In this document: positions 35,543-46,141 of the stretch, one piece after another | How the letters are laid out: every line of letters starts with the position of its first letter | Numbering within the stretch: the first letter of the stretch is position 1 | NCBI RefSeq assembly: GCF_031458135.1 | Contig: NZ_JAVDXW010000001.1 | Location: 1,798,001 to 1,862,000 of the forward strand | Source: Haloactinomyces albus | GTDB lineage: Bacteria; Actinomycetota; Actinomycetes; Mycobacteriales; Pseudonocardiaceae | Reading direction: 5' to 3' | Length of the DNA stretch: 64,000 nt | Translations under genes and position numbers: made by a program | Notes under the pieces: model-generated | Told to the model about the DNA's origin: nothing | Databases searched by the model: none | Seen by the model: only the letters and a program-made list of their open reading frames with translations

Positions 35543-36100
35543 ATGAGCCGGTTCAGTGGATTCCCCGCGCACGTCGAAGCGCATCTCGGGAAGATTCGCG
35601 GCGCGGAGAGCTCGGAAACCGACAACCGTGACCGCGGTTATCAACTGGTTTACTGCGACCCCGCGCACGGGGCACACGTTTCGGTGCTGACCAGTGGTCT
35701 GCGTTCGTACGATGCAGGCGCTCCGCTTCCGCACGAGCTCGTCTGCACGCTGCACGCCGAGCAGGAGCGCTACGCCCGCCACCTCACCGGGGCGATCGCC
35801 GAACTGCTCACCGAGTCGGAAAGCCGGGTCGGCCCCGGCGCACTCATCATGAACGATCGGGCACTGTTGCCGGACACCGAGATCAGTGGTGCGCTGGCCG
35901 CACCCCATCCATACCTCGGTGAGGATTTCGACGTGCTGCGCGACGAGGAGGGGACGGCGGTGCTGCGGATCATCACGCTCATCCCGATCACGCGAGGAGA
36001 AGCCCAGCTCGTCGCCCGCTACGGCAGCGATGTGCTCTACGACCGGTGGGAGCAGCACGGCAGCGACCTGCTCGACGTACACCGCACCGCCGTCGGCTGA
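35543..36100 (+). CDS. Suppressor-of-fused (SUFU) domain protein, copy 2
   Basis: 185 residues. Same SUFU-family pattern as the gene at 25404: GYQLVYCDPAHGAHVSVLTSG, PHELVCTLHAEQERYARH, and TLIPITRGEAQLVARYGSDVL. Identity between the two is moderate, so the duplication is not recent or they were inherited separately. They lie in the same orientation on either side of menC and the minus-strand cox cluster. ATG 35543 has GGTGGAG close upstream. No toxin gene is near. Function unknown. Confidence 0.75.
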   Translation: MSRFSGFPAHVEAHLGKIRGAESSETDNRDRGYQLVYCDPAHGAHVSVLTSGLRSYDAGAPLPHELVCTLHAEQERYARHLTGAIAELLTESESRVGPGALIMNDRALLPDTEISGALAAPHPYLGEDFDVLRDEEGTAVLRIITLIPITRGEAQLVARYGSDVLYDRWEQHGSDLLDVHRTAVG

Positions 36101-36168
36101 GCACGGTCGGCCGAGCACGGTTGGCTGGGCGCCATCGACTGGGCGCCATCGACTGGGCGCCATCGGAT
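36099..36168. repeat. 14-bp tandem repeat tract
   Basis: Five consecutive 14-bp units: GAGCACGGTCGGCC and GAGCACGGTTGGCT (similar to each other), then GGGCGCCATCGACT twice exactly and GGGCGCCATCGGAT. It begins inside the SUFU stop codon and ends 16 nt before the stop of the convergent GH84 gene. It looks like a small tandem array that may vary in copy number. Confidence 0.8.
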
Positions 36169-36184
36169 CCTGCCGCAGGAGTGA

Positions 36185-38242
36185 TCACCGCATCCGCATG
36201 TCGGGCGCCTGGCGGATGAAGACGTCGAGCACACCGTCGGCCACCTCGACCGGCCCCTGCGGCAGAGTCTCGCCCGGAACGGTACGGATCGATCCGGCAC
36301 GCCCGGCCAGTTCGGTGGCCTCGTCGAAGTGCTCTCGGGCACCGGCCGCATCACCGTTGAGCCGAGCACGCAACCCGTCCACGGTGCTCAGAAGGGCGGC
36401 GCCCCACAGGTCGGTGGCCCGCAGCCAGGGTGCCGAGTCGGAAACGAAGTCGTGTGCGGCTCCCGCACGGATCCGCTCGGGAGCTTCGGCGATCGCTTCC
36501 GCATAGCTGCGCAGCCGTGTGAGCGCGGCAGCACGATCACCGTCGGCCCACGTCGCACGGAAACCATCGAGGCGCCGTGCCAGCTCCGGAGCGGGTGCCA
36601 GCCACGGCTCTCCGCTGGGCAGCGGGGCCATGTGATTGAGGTCGAAGAAGACCAGCAGGGCCTCGGTGGTCTCCGGATCCGGTCGGAGACCCCGCTCATC
36701 ACCCGTGAAGCGGTCGCCCGCCAGGTATTCGGCCGCCGCCTGCCAGGCTCGCTGCGGATCGAAGTCCTCGCCGTTCCAGGCGAAGCCTGCCGCACCGATC
36801 TCGACGACCTTGCTCGCCGCGGCCTGATTCATCGGGTTGACGACGACGCCGGTCAGCTGCTCGGAGAGTCCGGGCGCACGCTTGGCGTAGGGCCCGAGCA
36901 TGATCCGCCCTGTCGACCCGTCGAAGTCGTTGACCGGATAGTTGTCCCACAGCAGCGTCTTCCGGCCCCACACCTCGGCGGCCTCGCGCGCGTTGGCGAC
37001 CGTGATGTCCCCTGGAATCACCCCGTCCCCGGTCCACATCACCTGCACTTCCGGGGCGAGTCGCTCCCGCAGCGCCGTTTTGTACGGCGAGTCCTCGACG
37101 TCGGAGTACTCCGTGGGGACCGTCTGCAGTGGCTGCGCACCGGGATGGGTGTCGATGAACTCCCGCTGCACCCGGTTGAGCAGGTCCACCTGCGCGCGAC
37201 CGGCCGCACCGGGCCCCGGAGGCCCGTACTTCGCACGATCACCCGCGCAGTTCCACTCGGTGTAGGAGATGTCGTCCAGGGGAACGGAGAAGCTGCGCAC
37301 ACCCGCGTCGTACATCTGCTGCAGTTTCGCCTTCAGGGCCGCGAAGTCCGACGGGTCGCTGTAGCAGATCGACGTGCCCGGCGAGAGCGCGAAGGTGAAG
37401 TCCACGTGGTGGGTCGCGGCCTGCTCGATCAGTTCCTCGAGACGGGCGAGTTCGGCGGGCGGATAGGGTTCGCGCCACTGTTCACGGTGGTACGGGTCGT
37501 CCTTCGGCGCGTAGATGTAGGTGTTGAGCTTGACCTCTCCGTGGAAAGCGAGCTGATCCATTCGCTCGGCGTGCGTCCACGGGCTGCCGTAGAAGCCCTC
37601 GACCGTGCCGCGCACGGGCGTCGCCGGGTGGTCGACGATGCCGGCCCCGGCAATCCTGCCGGGTTCGGCCAGCTGCCGCAGCGTCTGCACGGCGTAGTAC
37701 GCACCCGTGGGGTCACTGGCACCGAGCACCAACGTCGAGTCCTCGCCGCCCCGCGCGGCCAGTACGTATCCCTCGGAGGGCAGCGGCGCGGGCGGAGCCT
37801 CGAACCCGACATGCCGCAGGCCCTCGGTCACCCCCGGAGCATCGCGGCGACCGAGCCGTACGCGCAGTGCCGCGCCCGCCACGGCAGTGCCCGGCCCGTG
37901 AACGGCCACCCGGCTCGCCCCGGCGGCTCGCAGGACCCGGACCACCAGCTCGCGCGTCGGCTGATCCACGAGGGAGTCCACCACCACCTCGACCGTGCCG
38001 TGGACCCGGACATCCCGCCCCAGCCTGGTCATTTCCTGCGGTCGGGGTGTCACCCGCGGCAGGGCGCGCCGGTCCGATTCCGCGGACGGTGCTGCCTGCG
38101 AGGAGGAACGTGCAGGGGACCCGTCGGCGGGGGAATCACCGGTGGAAGCACCGCCGGCACAACCCGCCATGAGGATCAGAGCGCACAGCAGTGACATCAG
38201 CACAGCCTGGCGGCCGACATGGCGCCGGGGTGTGCCCCTCAC
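36185..38242 (-). CDS. GH84-family beta-N-acetylhexosaminidase lipoprotein
   Basis: 685 residues. Lipobox LMAGC near residue 28, so it should be anchored outside the cell; a Ser/Ala-rich linker follows. Residues about 60-190 form a GH20b/GH84 N-terminal domain (RVTPRPQEM to TLRQLAEPG). The catalytic domain starts at VRGTVEGFYGSPWTHAER; the catalytic aspartate pair is in SVPLDDISYTEWN (about 322). MWTGDGV and LWDNYPVNDF are also GH84 motifs. Family members remove N-acetylglucosamine from glycans or glycoproteins, or act as hyaluronidases. The GTG at 38242 has AGGAGG four nt upstream. It is a single gene with no carbohydrate neighbours. Confidence 0.92.
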   Translation of the reverse strand: MRGTPRRHVGRQAVLMSLLCALILMAGCAGGASTGDSPADGSPARSSSQAAPSAESDRRALPRVTPRPQEMTRLGRDVRVHGTVEVVVDSLVDQPTRELVVRVLRAAGASRVAVHGPGTAVAGAALRVRLGRRDAPGVTEGLRHVGFEAPPAPLPSEGYVLAARGGEDSTLVLGASDPTGAYYAVQTLRQLAEPGRIAGAGIVDHPATPVRGTVEGFYGSPWTHAERMDQLAFHGEVKLNTYIYAPKDDPYHREQWREPYPPAELARLEELIEQAATHHVDFTFALSPGTSICYSDPSDFAALKAKLQQMYDAGVRSFSVPLDDISYTEWNCAGDRAKYGPPGPGAAGRAQVDLLNRVQREFIDTHPGAQPLQTVPTEYSDVEDSPYKTALRERLAPEVQVMWTGDGVIPGDITVANAREAAEVWGRKTLLWDNYPVNDFDGSTGRIMLGPYAKRAPGLSEQLTGVVVNPMNQAAASKVVEIGAAGFAWNGEDFDPQRAWQAAAEYLAGDRFTGDERGLRPDPETTEALLVFFDLNHMAPLPSGEPWLAPAPELARRLDGFRATWADGDRAAALTRLRSYAEAIAEAPERIRAGAAHDFVSDSAPWLRATDLWGAALLSTVDGLRARLNGDAAGAREHFDEATELAGRAGSIRTVPGETLPQGPVEVADGVLDVFIRQAPDMRMR

Positions 38243-38468
38243 GGTGCCTCCTCGGGTTTGCCCGTACCGGGACTTTCGTCGTTCGGACCGCCTGTCGCGC
38301 TGTGGTCCTGCGGAAGGCCCACGCGCACCGGCCGGACAGCGGCGTCAGGGGTGGCACACCGCTGTTCCTTCCGCATCACGGTAGGGCAAGGCCACCGGAG
38401 TCGACGAAGCCGCCTTCGGTATCCGTGGACAACTTCAGCCCCTGTGGACAAGTCGCGCGGCAGTGACA

Positions 38469-38488
38469 GCAGTTTCGCGCGAAACCGC
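38469..38488 (-). terminator. Palindrome of the TTTC-GCGC-GAAA family (one mismatch)
   Basis: GCAGTTTC-GCGC-GAAACCGC: like the copies at 13110, 27110 and 61016 but with one arm mismatch (A against C). It lies 107-126 nt after the groEL stop, beyond the stronger hairpin at 38502, and before the GH84 gene. Confidence 0.5.
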
Positions 38489-38501
38489 CCACACACACGA
38501 C

Positions 38502-38533
38502 GGAGGGCCGTCCCCCATCGGGAACGGCCCTCC
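38502..38533 (-). terminator. Strong hairpin downstream of groEL
   Basis: GGAGGGCCGT pairs with ACGGCCCTCC over ten base pairs with further pairs inside the loop. It lies 62 nt after the groEL stop codon. There is no T-run, as is common in actinomycete terminators. Confidence 0.65.
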
Positions 38534-38594
38534 TGGTGGCTTGCGCGCCATCACGGACGTGCGGCAGCACAGGCAGATGTGTCCTGGAAGGACG

Positions 38595-40382
<1,788 letters not shown>

Positions 40383-40396
40383 TCACCGTCCCGACC

Positions 40397-40421
40397 TGGC
40401 ACTCAACCCTACTGAGTGCCA
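40397..40421 (-). promoter_or_regulatory. CIRCE element 1 (HrcA operator)
   Basis: TGGCACTC, 9-nt spacer, GAGTGCCA: perfect arms of the CIRCE consensus. It lies about 150 bp upstream of the groEL ATG. HrcA binds CIRCE and represses heat-shock chaperonin genes. Confidence 0.9.
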
Positions 40422-40430
40422 ACTCCGTGT

Positions 40431-40457
40431 TTAGCACTCCCGCCTCCTGAGTGCAAG
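40431..40457 (-). promoter_or_regulatory. CIRCE element 2 (HrcA operator)
   Basis: TTAGCACTC, 9-nt spacer, GAGTGCAAG: CTC/GAG arms conserved with imperfect outer bases. It is 27 bp centre-to-centre from the first CIRCE. Two CIRCE sites at one promoter are known for some actinobacterial groEL genes. Confidence 0.8.
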
Positions 40458-40503
40458 CTGACCATCCTCCCGAGGGACTCACCCGACAGGATGAGCAAGG
40501 GCA

Positions 40504-41838
40504 TCAGAGCCCGTACGTGGGCACCGATGTCGGCAGGTCACCGTCGTTGTATGGCCCGTTGTCGTACGAGGATTCCCCGGATGTTCCGAATGTCCGCCCG
40601 GAATCCGCACCACCGGATCCGATCGAGTTCGCCATGATGATGAACAGCACCACGATCACGGTCGCCGCCACGATCACCATCACCGACACCACCCAACGCG
40701 TCGAACTGCTCTTTCCGTCCGCGAAGCGCGCAGGCTGCACGGCCCCCGGCGGGTTGGGCCGAGGCCCCGGCGGCTGCGGTGTCCGGAATGGCTGCGGCGG
40801 TGGGTACGGAGACTGCTGGGGCGGCTGGTACGGCCCGCCGGCAACCGGTCCCGCCGCGGGTGATTGCTGCGGTGGGCCGGTGTGCTCCGGGTTGCCCGGA
40901 TAACCCGGGGGATTCGGCACAGCTCCTGCGGGAGCGGAACCGGCAAGCGCCTCCGGGCCGGTCAGCGGGCCCTGGTGCGGAGATGCTGCCGAGGCCTGCG
41001 ATCGGGGCACCTGTGCGAGCGCGCTACGCGCCGCCGTGATCATCTCCTTGCAGTTCGCGTAGCGCTGATCGGGCATCTTGGCCATCCCGCAGCGCAGCAC
41101 CTCGTCGATCCCGGCAGGCAGCGCCGCATGGGAGGTGACCGTGGGCGGTTCGACGTTGAGATGTCCCCGAATCACTTCCTGCACCTGTCCCCGAAAGGGC
41201 GGCCGTCCGGTCAGGCACGCGAAAAGCATGCAGGCCAGCGCATACAGATCGGTACGGCCGTCCACGGGCTCTCCACGCAGATGTTCCGGTCCCGCATAGG
41301 TCGGCGAGCCCAGGAAGTCACCGCTGCTCGTACGGTGCCCGGTTGCTCCGCGCCTGGTCAGCCCGAAGTCGGCGAGGTAGACGTGTTCATGGGAGGACTC
41401 CCGAGAGGTCACCAGGACGTTGGCCGGTTTCAGATCCAGATGCACCAGACCGCGCTCATGCAGCATGTCCAGCGCCTCACCGACCTGGTCGAGCAGATCC
41501 AGCGCCCGCTGCGGGGAGATCGGTCCCTCGGAGATCAGGCTCGCCAGATCGGAGCCGTCGACCAGCCGCATCGCGATGTAGAGCATCCCGTCGACCTCAC
41601 CGAAGTCGTACAGCGGCACGATGTTCGCGTGGTCGATGGCCGAGGTGTTGCGGGCTTCGTCGACGAATCGTTCGCGGAACTCGGCATCACCGGTGATGTG
41701 CTCACCCATGACCTTGAGCGCGACCTTACGGCCCAGCCGCACGTCGGTGGCGCGGTACAGGATGCTCATCCCGCCACGGCCGAGCACTTCGTCGATCTTG
41801 TAGTGGCCGAGGCGGCGCCCGGTGAGGTCTTCCGACAC
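40504..41838 (-). CDS. Serine/threonine protein kinase, membrane-bound, with HLD in place of HRD
   Basis: 444 residues. PknB-type kinase domain (about 10-275): glycine loop GRGGMS, ATP lysine K42 in VALKV, catalytic loop HLDLKPANV (133-141; most bacterial kinases have HRD), DFG in YLADFGL, and TYAGPEH in place of APE. A Pro/Gln-rich juxtamembrane linker leads to one transmembrane helix (WVVSVMVIVAATVIVVLFII, about 380-400) and a short outer tail of about 40 residues rich in Ser and Gly, with no PASTA repeats. GTG 41838 lies 6 nt after TAGGCT, a leaderless start. Targets unknown. Confidence 0.93.
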   Translation of the reverse strand: MSEDLTGRRLGHYKIDEVLGRGGMSILYRATDVRLGRKVALKVMGEHITGDAEFRERFVDEARNTSAIDHANIVPLYDFGEVDGMLYIAMRLVDGSDLASLISEGPISPQRALDLLDQVGEALDMLHERGLVHLDLKPANVLVTSRESSHEHVYLADFGLTRRGATGHRTSSGDFLGSPTYAGPEHLRGEPVDGRTDLYALACMLFACLTGRPPFRGQVQEVIRGHLNVEPPTVTSHAALPAGIDEVLRCGMAKMPDQRYANCKEMITAARSALAQVPRSQASAASPHQGPLTGPEALAGSAPAGAVPNPPGYPGNPEHTGPPQQSPAAGPVAGGPYQPPQQSPYPPPQPFRTPQPPGPRPNPPGAVQPARFADGKSSSTRWVVSVMVIVAATVIVVLFIIMANSIGSGGADSGRTFGTSGESSYDNGPYNDGDLPTSVPTYGL

Positions 41839-41844
41839 GCGGGC

Positions 41845-41850
41845 AGCCTA
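41845..41850 (-). promoter_or_regulatory. -10 box of the kinase gene, leaderless
   Basis: TAGGCT on the minus strand, 6 nt before the GTG start. No ribosome binding site is present. Confidence 0.5.
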
Positions 41851-41897
41851 ACGGTCGCCGTGGAGCCGCATGCGCTGATCCCACAGCGCTACCGAGA

Positions 41898-41938
41898 AAC
41901 CCGCCCACCGGAGCAACCGAGCGTCGGGCGGGCGGGTT
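41898..41938 (-). terminator. Terminator hairpin after the cold-shock gene
   Basis: AACCCGCCC at 41898 pairs with GGGCGGGTT ending at 41938, giving nine base pairs around a loop of about 23 nt. It lies 29 nt after the csp stop codon. Confidence 0.6.
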
Positions 41939-41966
41939 CGCATGTTGCCGTCAGTGGATCGAAACC

Positions 41967-42170
41967 TCAGAGCTTGCGGACGCCGTCAGCCTGGCTGCGA
42001 CCATCACGCCCCGCCTTCACTTCGTATTCGACTCGATCACCCTCGTCGAGGGTCCGAAACCCGGACATGTTGATCGCGGAGTAGTGCACGAAGACATCGG
42101 ATCCACCGTCGGTGGCGATGAACCCGTATCCCTTCTCCGAGTTGAACCATTTGACCGTGCCGACCGCCAC
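41967..42170 (-). CDS. Cold-shock domain protein
   Basis: 67 residues, the usual CspA size. RNP1 is KGYGFIA and RNP2 is DVFVHYSAI, both complete with the aromatic residues that stack on RNA. It begins with GTG GCG encoding (M)[15 protein letters not shown] stands five nt before the GTG at 42170. Such proteins act as RNA chaperones, and many are not cold-induced. Confidence 0.96.
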   Translation of the reverse strand: MAVGTVKWFNSEKGYGFIATDGGSDVFVHYSAINMSGFRTLDEGDRVEYEVKAGRDGRSQADGVRKL

Positions 42171-42461
42171 GGCGTCCTCCTCATGACAATGTGACGCACG
42201 ACGCTGACAGCGTCGATGGAGCAAGCGACACGCTACCCGAGAATGCGGGGTTCGTCGCCTCCTCAACAGAGCAATTTCGTCCTGAGCGCTGGGCCGAACG
42301 GGTAAATTCACGACCACTCGCAGTAGTCCTTTCCCTGGGCGCGGGACTTGCCGACCCACCCCCGCAGTTCGCCGCAGACGCCGCGCCCTGCCGCAAGCGG
42401 GCAGTGTGCCACGGCGCAGTCGGGTGAGTTGCCGAAGCCGGTGCAGACAGGGCAACACCCC

Positions 42462-43730
42462 ATGACGGATCATCGGCACGTGGCGAACGCAACCCCAACC
42501 CCACGACCGGTCCCGGTCACCGAGCACGAGAAGAGGATTTCGGCGCTGCTGGCACCGTCCCGCGTCGAATCACGGGCGCTCGAGGACTGCCTCGGACTCG
42601 CACTCGCCGAGGACGTCACGGCATCGATTCCGCTGCCGCCGTTCGACAACTCCGCGATGGACGGCTACGCGGTCCGATCGGTGGACCTCGCCGAGGCCGG
42701 CGCGCAGCAGCCGGTGACCCTGCCCGTCACGGCCGACATCCCGGCGGGCCGAATCGATGTACCCACGCTGGAGCCCGGGACCGCACACCGCATCATGACC
42801 GGTTCCCAGGTACCGCCCGGTGCCGATGCGACGGTTCCCGTCGAGCACACGGACGGCGGTGCGGAACGCGTGCGCGTGTCCGCTTCCGTGCAGGCTGGCG
42901 CGCATCTGCGTCGAGCGGGTGAGGACGTCGTCGTGGGCGATACCGTACTCACTGCGGGGACCACGCTGAGCGCTGTCCACCTCGGCATCGCCTCCGCAGT
43001 GGGCATCTCGCAGCTGCCGGTGCACCGGCCACCGCAGGTGCTGGTGCTGTCCACCGGATCGGAACTCGTGGAGCCCGGCTCGACACTGCGTCCCGGGCAG
43101 ATCTTCGAGTCCAACGGCATGATGCTGGCCGCGGCGGTGCGCCAGGCGGGCGGGCAGGCCCACCTGCTCCGATTCGTCCCGGACGACGTCGCGACCTTCC
43201 ACGACGCACTCGCCCCGCACCTGGCCTCGACCGACCTGATCATCACATCCGGCGGGGTCAGTGCGGGAGCCTACGAGGTCGTCAAGGACGCGCTGGCGGA
43301 CAACGGTGTCGAGTTCACCAAGGTCGCCATGCAGCCGGGAAAGCCCCAGGGCGCGGGCAGGTACTCCCCGGAGCGCGGCACGGCAGGAGCACACGGCGTA
43401 CCGGTGGTCGCGCTGCCGGGGAACCCGGTCAGCTCGATGGTCTCGTTCGAGGTGTTCGTACGCCCGGCGCTGCGCCGCGCTGCGGGGCACCACGCCGACA
43501 GGCGACCGGTTCGACAGGCGGTGCTCACCGAGCGCCTCGACTCCCCGTCCGGCAAGCGCCAGTACCGCAGGGGGAGATTCGACCCTGCGGCCGGGACGGT
43601 CACTCCGGAAGGCGGCCCGGGCTCACACCTACTGTCGGCGATGGCCTCCGCGAACTGCCTGCTCGACATCCGCGAGGACACCACCGAACTCCCCCACGGC
43701 TCCCCCGTGGACGTGTGGTTGCTCGACTGA
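42462..43730 (+). CDS. moeA: Molybdopterin molybdenumtransferase MoeA
   Basis: Inserts molybdenum into adenylated molybdopterin made by the MogA domain. 422 residues. MoeA motifs: [37 protein letters not shown] (written here only in part), [47 protein letters not shown] 42462 was used; no strong ribosome binding site stands upstream. It is separate from the other cofactor genes at 4-8.6 kb. From memory, moeA2 lies next to psd and pssA in Mycobacterium too, so its place is inherited. The 290 bp upstream show no other gene. Confidence 0.95.
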   Translation: MTDHRHVANATPTPRPVPVTEHEKRISALLAPSRVESRALEDCLGLALAEDVTASIPLPPFDNSAMDGYAVRSVDLAEAGAQQPVTLPVTADIPAGRIDVPTLEPGTAHRIMTGSQVPPGADATVPVEHTDGGAERVRVSASVQAGAHLRRAGEDVVVGDTVLTAGTTLSAVHLGIASAVGISQLPVHRPPQVLVLSTGSELVEPGSTLRPGQIFESNGMMLAAAVRQAGGQAHLLRFVPDDVATFHDALAPHLASTDLIITSGGVSAGAYEVVKDALADNGVEFTKVAMQPGKPQGAGRYSPERGTAGAHGVPVVALPGNPVSSMVSFEVFVRPALRRAAGHHADRRPVRQAVLTERLDSPSGKRQYRRGRFDPAAGTVTPEGGPGSHLLSAMASANCLLDIREDTTELPHGSPVDVWLLD

Positions 43731-43892
43731 CCTCGAAAGGAGTCTTTTTCGCGTGCTTCACGTGCTGTGCCACCACCACACCGGGAAAGACTCACGACTC
43801 GGCACCTTTCCGCGAGCGCCCTGGTTACACCCGATCGGACTAGTTAGTCTGATGTGGCGATCGCGGACGACCTTCGATCGGGAGTTCCTCAC

Positions 43893-45872
43893 TTGCGTGG
43901 CCCTTGGCGCGCCGTCCTGGCGCTGGCGCTGCACACCGGCTTCTTTGCCCTGCCCATCGGACTCGTGGTCGGCCTGCTCGGCATCGCGCTGTTGACCTAC
44001 CGCTACGACCCGGACAACGGTCTCCGGGCCGGCCTCGCCGCGTTACCGGTCGCCTGCCTGATCGGTCTGGGCCTGCGTACGGTGCTGCGTACGCACATGC
44101 GTCCGCGTGGCGTCTCGCTCGACAGGTCCGCCCAACCGCAGTTGTGGGCCGCGGTCGAGCACATCGCCGACGAAGCAGGCACCGAGGAGCCCGGCCGGGT
44201 CCGGATCACCTCCACCCCCGAGGTATGCCTGCGGGCGGACACCACGCTGCTCGGTCTGCGCACCCGCAGGCGCCACCTCGAAGTCGGACTCCCGTTGATC
44301 GCGGGACTGGACGTGAGCGAGCTGCGCGCGCTCGTGGCTCACCAATTCGGATGCACGGGCGCGGGCAGCAGACTCGAAGCAGCGGTCCACCGCACGGCGG
44401 TCGACGTCGAACGCACCACGCAGGGCTTGACCGGCGGCCCCACCAAGTGGCTGTTCACCGGCTACGCCCACGTCTACACCGCCATCACGGCACCCATCAT
44501 GCGTGACCTGAAGTTCACCGGAGACGCCGTGGCCGCGCGGGTGGAGGGCCACCGCGTCACAACCACCGCACTGCGCAAGGCGACCGAGATCGAACTCGGC
44601 TGGCGCGACTACTCCCACGAGTACCTCAGTATGGCCGTGTCCGTGGAGCGCACCCCCGACCTGCTGCTCGGCTTCCGCGCATTTCTCGAGCATCCGGACC
44701 GCAAAGAGGATCTGACCGAGCGAGCCAAGCGGGTGATCGCCGAGGAGGGCACCGACGGCGATCGCGACCGCGCCCACGGCCCCACGCTCCGGCAGCGCGT
44801 CGACGCGCTCGAGCGACTCGGCGACAGTGACGACGAGCCGGACGACCGTCCTGCCATGGCACTGGTGCGCAACCCACGCCGTGCCATCCCCGCGCTGGAG
44901 GACCAGCTCATGGTCGACGGGATGGGCGCCCGGGTGCCGTGGCCGGAGCTGGCGCGAATGGCGGGCGCGGCGGAAGCCGCCCACCAGGCCGCGAGGCTCA
45001 GTTCGTCGGTGCTGCAGAGCGGCGTGTCCTCCGATTCGACGCTGGCGGGGGTGCTGGCGGCCCTCCACCAGGGCCAGGGCGCCGAGCTGATCAACCCCAT
45101 GCTCGATCCCGCCCTGTGCCCGGAGGACATGGACCAGGCGGTGATCGACACTCTCACCGAACTACTCGGAGCGACCGCCGTCGACGCGCTCGTGTGCGCG
45201 GGTCAGGCACAGCACGAGCTGGACTGGGGCGGAGCCTGCAAGGTGCGACTGGCCAATGGGCAACTTCTGGATCCGGATCGACTGGTCCGCCCGGCGGTCG
45301 TCGACCCACGGCTGATTCCCGGACTGCATCGCCATCTGGTCCACCTGGGGGTTCCGCTGGAGCACTCCCAACCGGCCGCCGAGGAGCCGGAAGCGGTACT
45401 GGCGGGAATCGTCAGCCCCGTGCGGTGTGCGGGAAGCCTGCACGAACTTCTGGTGACCGACCGAGGTCTCCTGCTCGTGCCGAGCCTCTCCGGCATCGCT
45501 CGGCGCGTGCTCGCCGGGGCACTGACCTCCGTGCGGCGCAGGGAGAACCATCAGCTCGCCCGGTTGGCCGACACGCCCATCACGCAACTCCGCGAGCAGG
45601 CGGACGCACAGTGGGTGGACAGCCGCGATATCGCCACGGCCCGGTTGCTGCAGCAAAAGTCGGGGTGGGTCCTGACCCTGGAGCTCTATCTGGACGAATA
45701 CGCCGTATCGGAGATCGACTCGGCGAGCACGCGCCCCGGCGAGGACGATCTGGTGCTGCTGGAGGTCCACAGCACGCCCGATTCCGGAACTCGTGGAGCG
45801 CCGTACGGGGGACTCGACGAGTTGATGGGGGCTCGGATGAACGTGGAAGACCAACGAAACCGGGACGGGTGA
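43893..45872 (+). CDS. M48-like membrane protein lacking the zinc-binding motif
   Basis: About 659 residues. Two hydrophobic segments stand near the start (LALALHTGFFALPIGLVVGL and ALPVACLIGLGLRTVL). The next part resembles M48 peptidases (GRVRITSTPEVCLRADTTLL, LEVGLPLIAGLDVSELRALVAHQFG), but the HExxH zinc motif is replaced by HQFGC (about residue 150), so it should not be an active zinc protease. The 400-residue C-terminal part is hydrophilic and not recognised. I chose the TTG at 43893 because GGGAG stands eight nt before it; GTG 43854 would add 13 residues but has no ribosome binding site. Confidence 0.75.
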   Translation: MRGPWRAVLALALHTGFFALPIGLVVGLLGIALLTYRYDPDNGLRAGLAALPVACLIGLGLRTVLRTHMRPRGVSLDRSAQPQLWAAVEHIADEAGTEEPGRVRITSTPEVCLRADTTLLGLRTRRRHLEVGLPLIAGLDVSELRALVAHQFGCTGAGSRLEAAVHRTAVDVERTTQGLTGGPTKWLFTGYAHVYTAITAPIMRDLKFTGDAVAARVEGHRVTTTALRKATEIELGWRDYSHEYLSMAVSVERTPDLLLGFRAFLEHPDRKEDLTERAKRVIAEEGTDGDRDRAHGPTLRQRVDALERLGDSDDEPDDRPAMALVRNPRRAIPALEDQLMVDGMGARVPWPELARMAGAAEAAHQAARLSSSVLQSGVSSDSTLAGVLAALHQGQGAELINPMLDPALCPEDMDQAVIDTLTELLGATAVDALVCAGQAQHELDWGGACKVRLANGQLLDPDRLVRPAVVDPRLIPGLHRHLVHLGVPLEHSQPAAEEPEAVLAGIVSPVRCAGSLHELLVTDRGLLLVPSLSGIARRVLAGALTSVRRRENHQLARLADTPITQLREQADAQWVDSRDIATARLLQQKSGWVLTLELYLDEYAVSEIDSASTRPGEDDLVLLEVHSTPDSGTRGAPYGGLDELMGARMNVEDQRNRDG

Positions 45873-45948
45873 GTATGATCGCCCCACTTTGTCACCGTAA
45901 GTCACTGAATTCGTGCCCAATGTCCTCCGTTAGCGGCTACGGACTTCC

Positions 45949-45964
45949 TGTGAGCTCAATTACA
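45949..45964 (+). promoter_or_regulatory. CRP-like site in the psd upstream region
   Basis: TGTGA-N6-TTACA, nine of ten matches to the CRP consensus. It lies 552 bp before psd and 77 bp after the M48-like gene. Weaker case than the two others because the target gene is unclear. Confidence 0.3.
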
Positions 45965-46141
45965 CTGGAAAACGCGTAACAAACCGTGGAGGAGCGACAT
46001 CTCTCCGTTGTCCCCGACTTCCTCATCCTGCTTACCGACGAGGGAGGGGTGGACACACCGGGTGCGTGTGCCGTCGGGGGGCGCACGAACCCATCCGGGG
46101 GAGGTCGCCAGGTGCCAACGGGGAGGTGCCTGGCGGCCGTG

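Larger units (their letters stand above)
38243..38594. other. Intergenic region between groEL and the GH84 gene
   Basis: No gene is seen. It holds the two hairpins listed at 38469 and 38502, which lie downstream of groEL, and must hold the promoter of the GH84 gene on the minus strand, for which no clear hexamers were found. Confidence 0.45.

Noticed and set aside
42171..42461. Small gene or riboswitch before moeA
   Set aside because: Frames present have no start signal or conserved look. No known aptamer blocks were recognised; only the csp promoter and the moeA upstream region are expected here.
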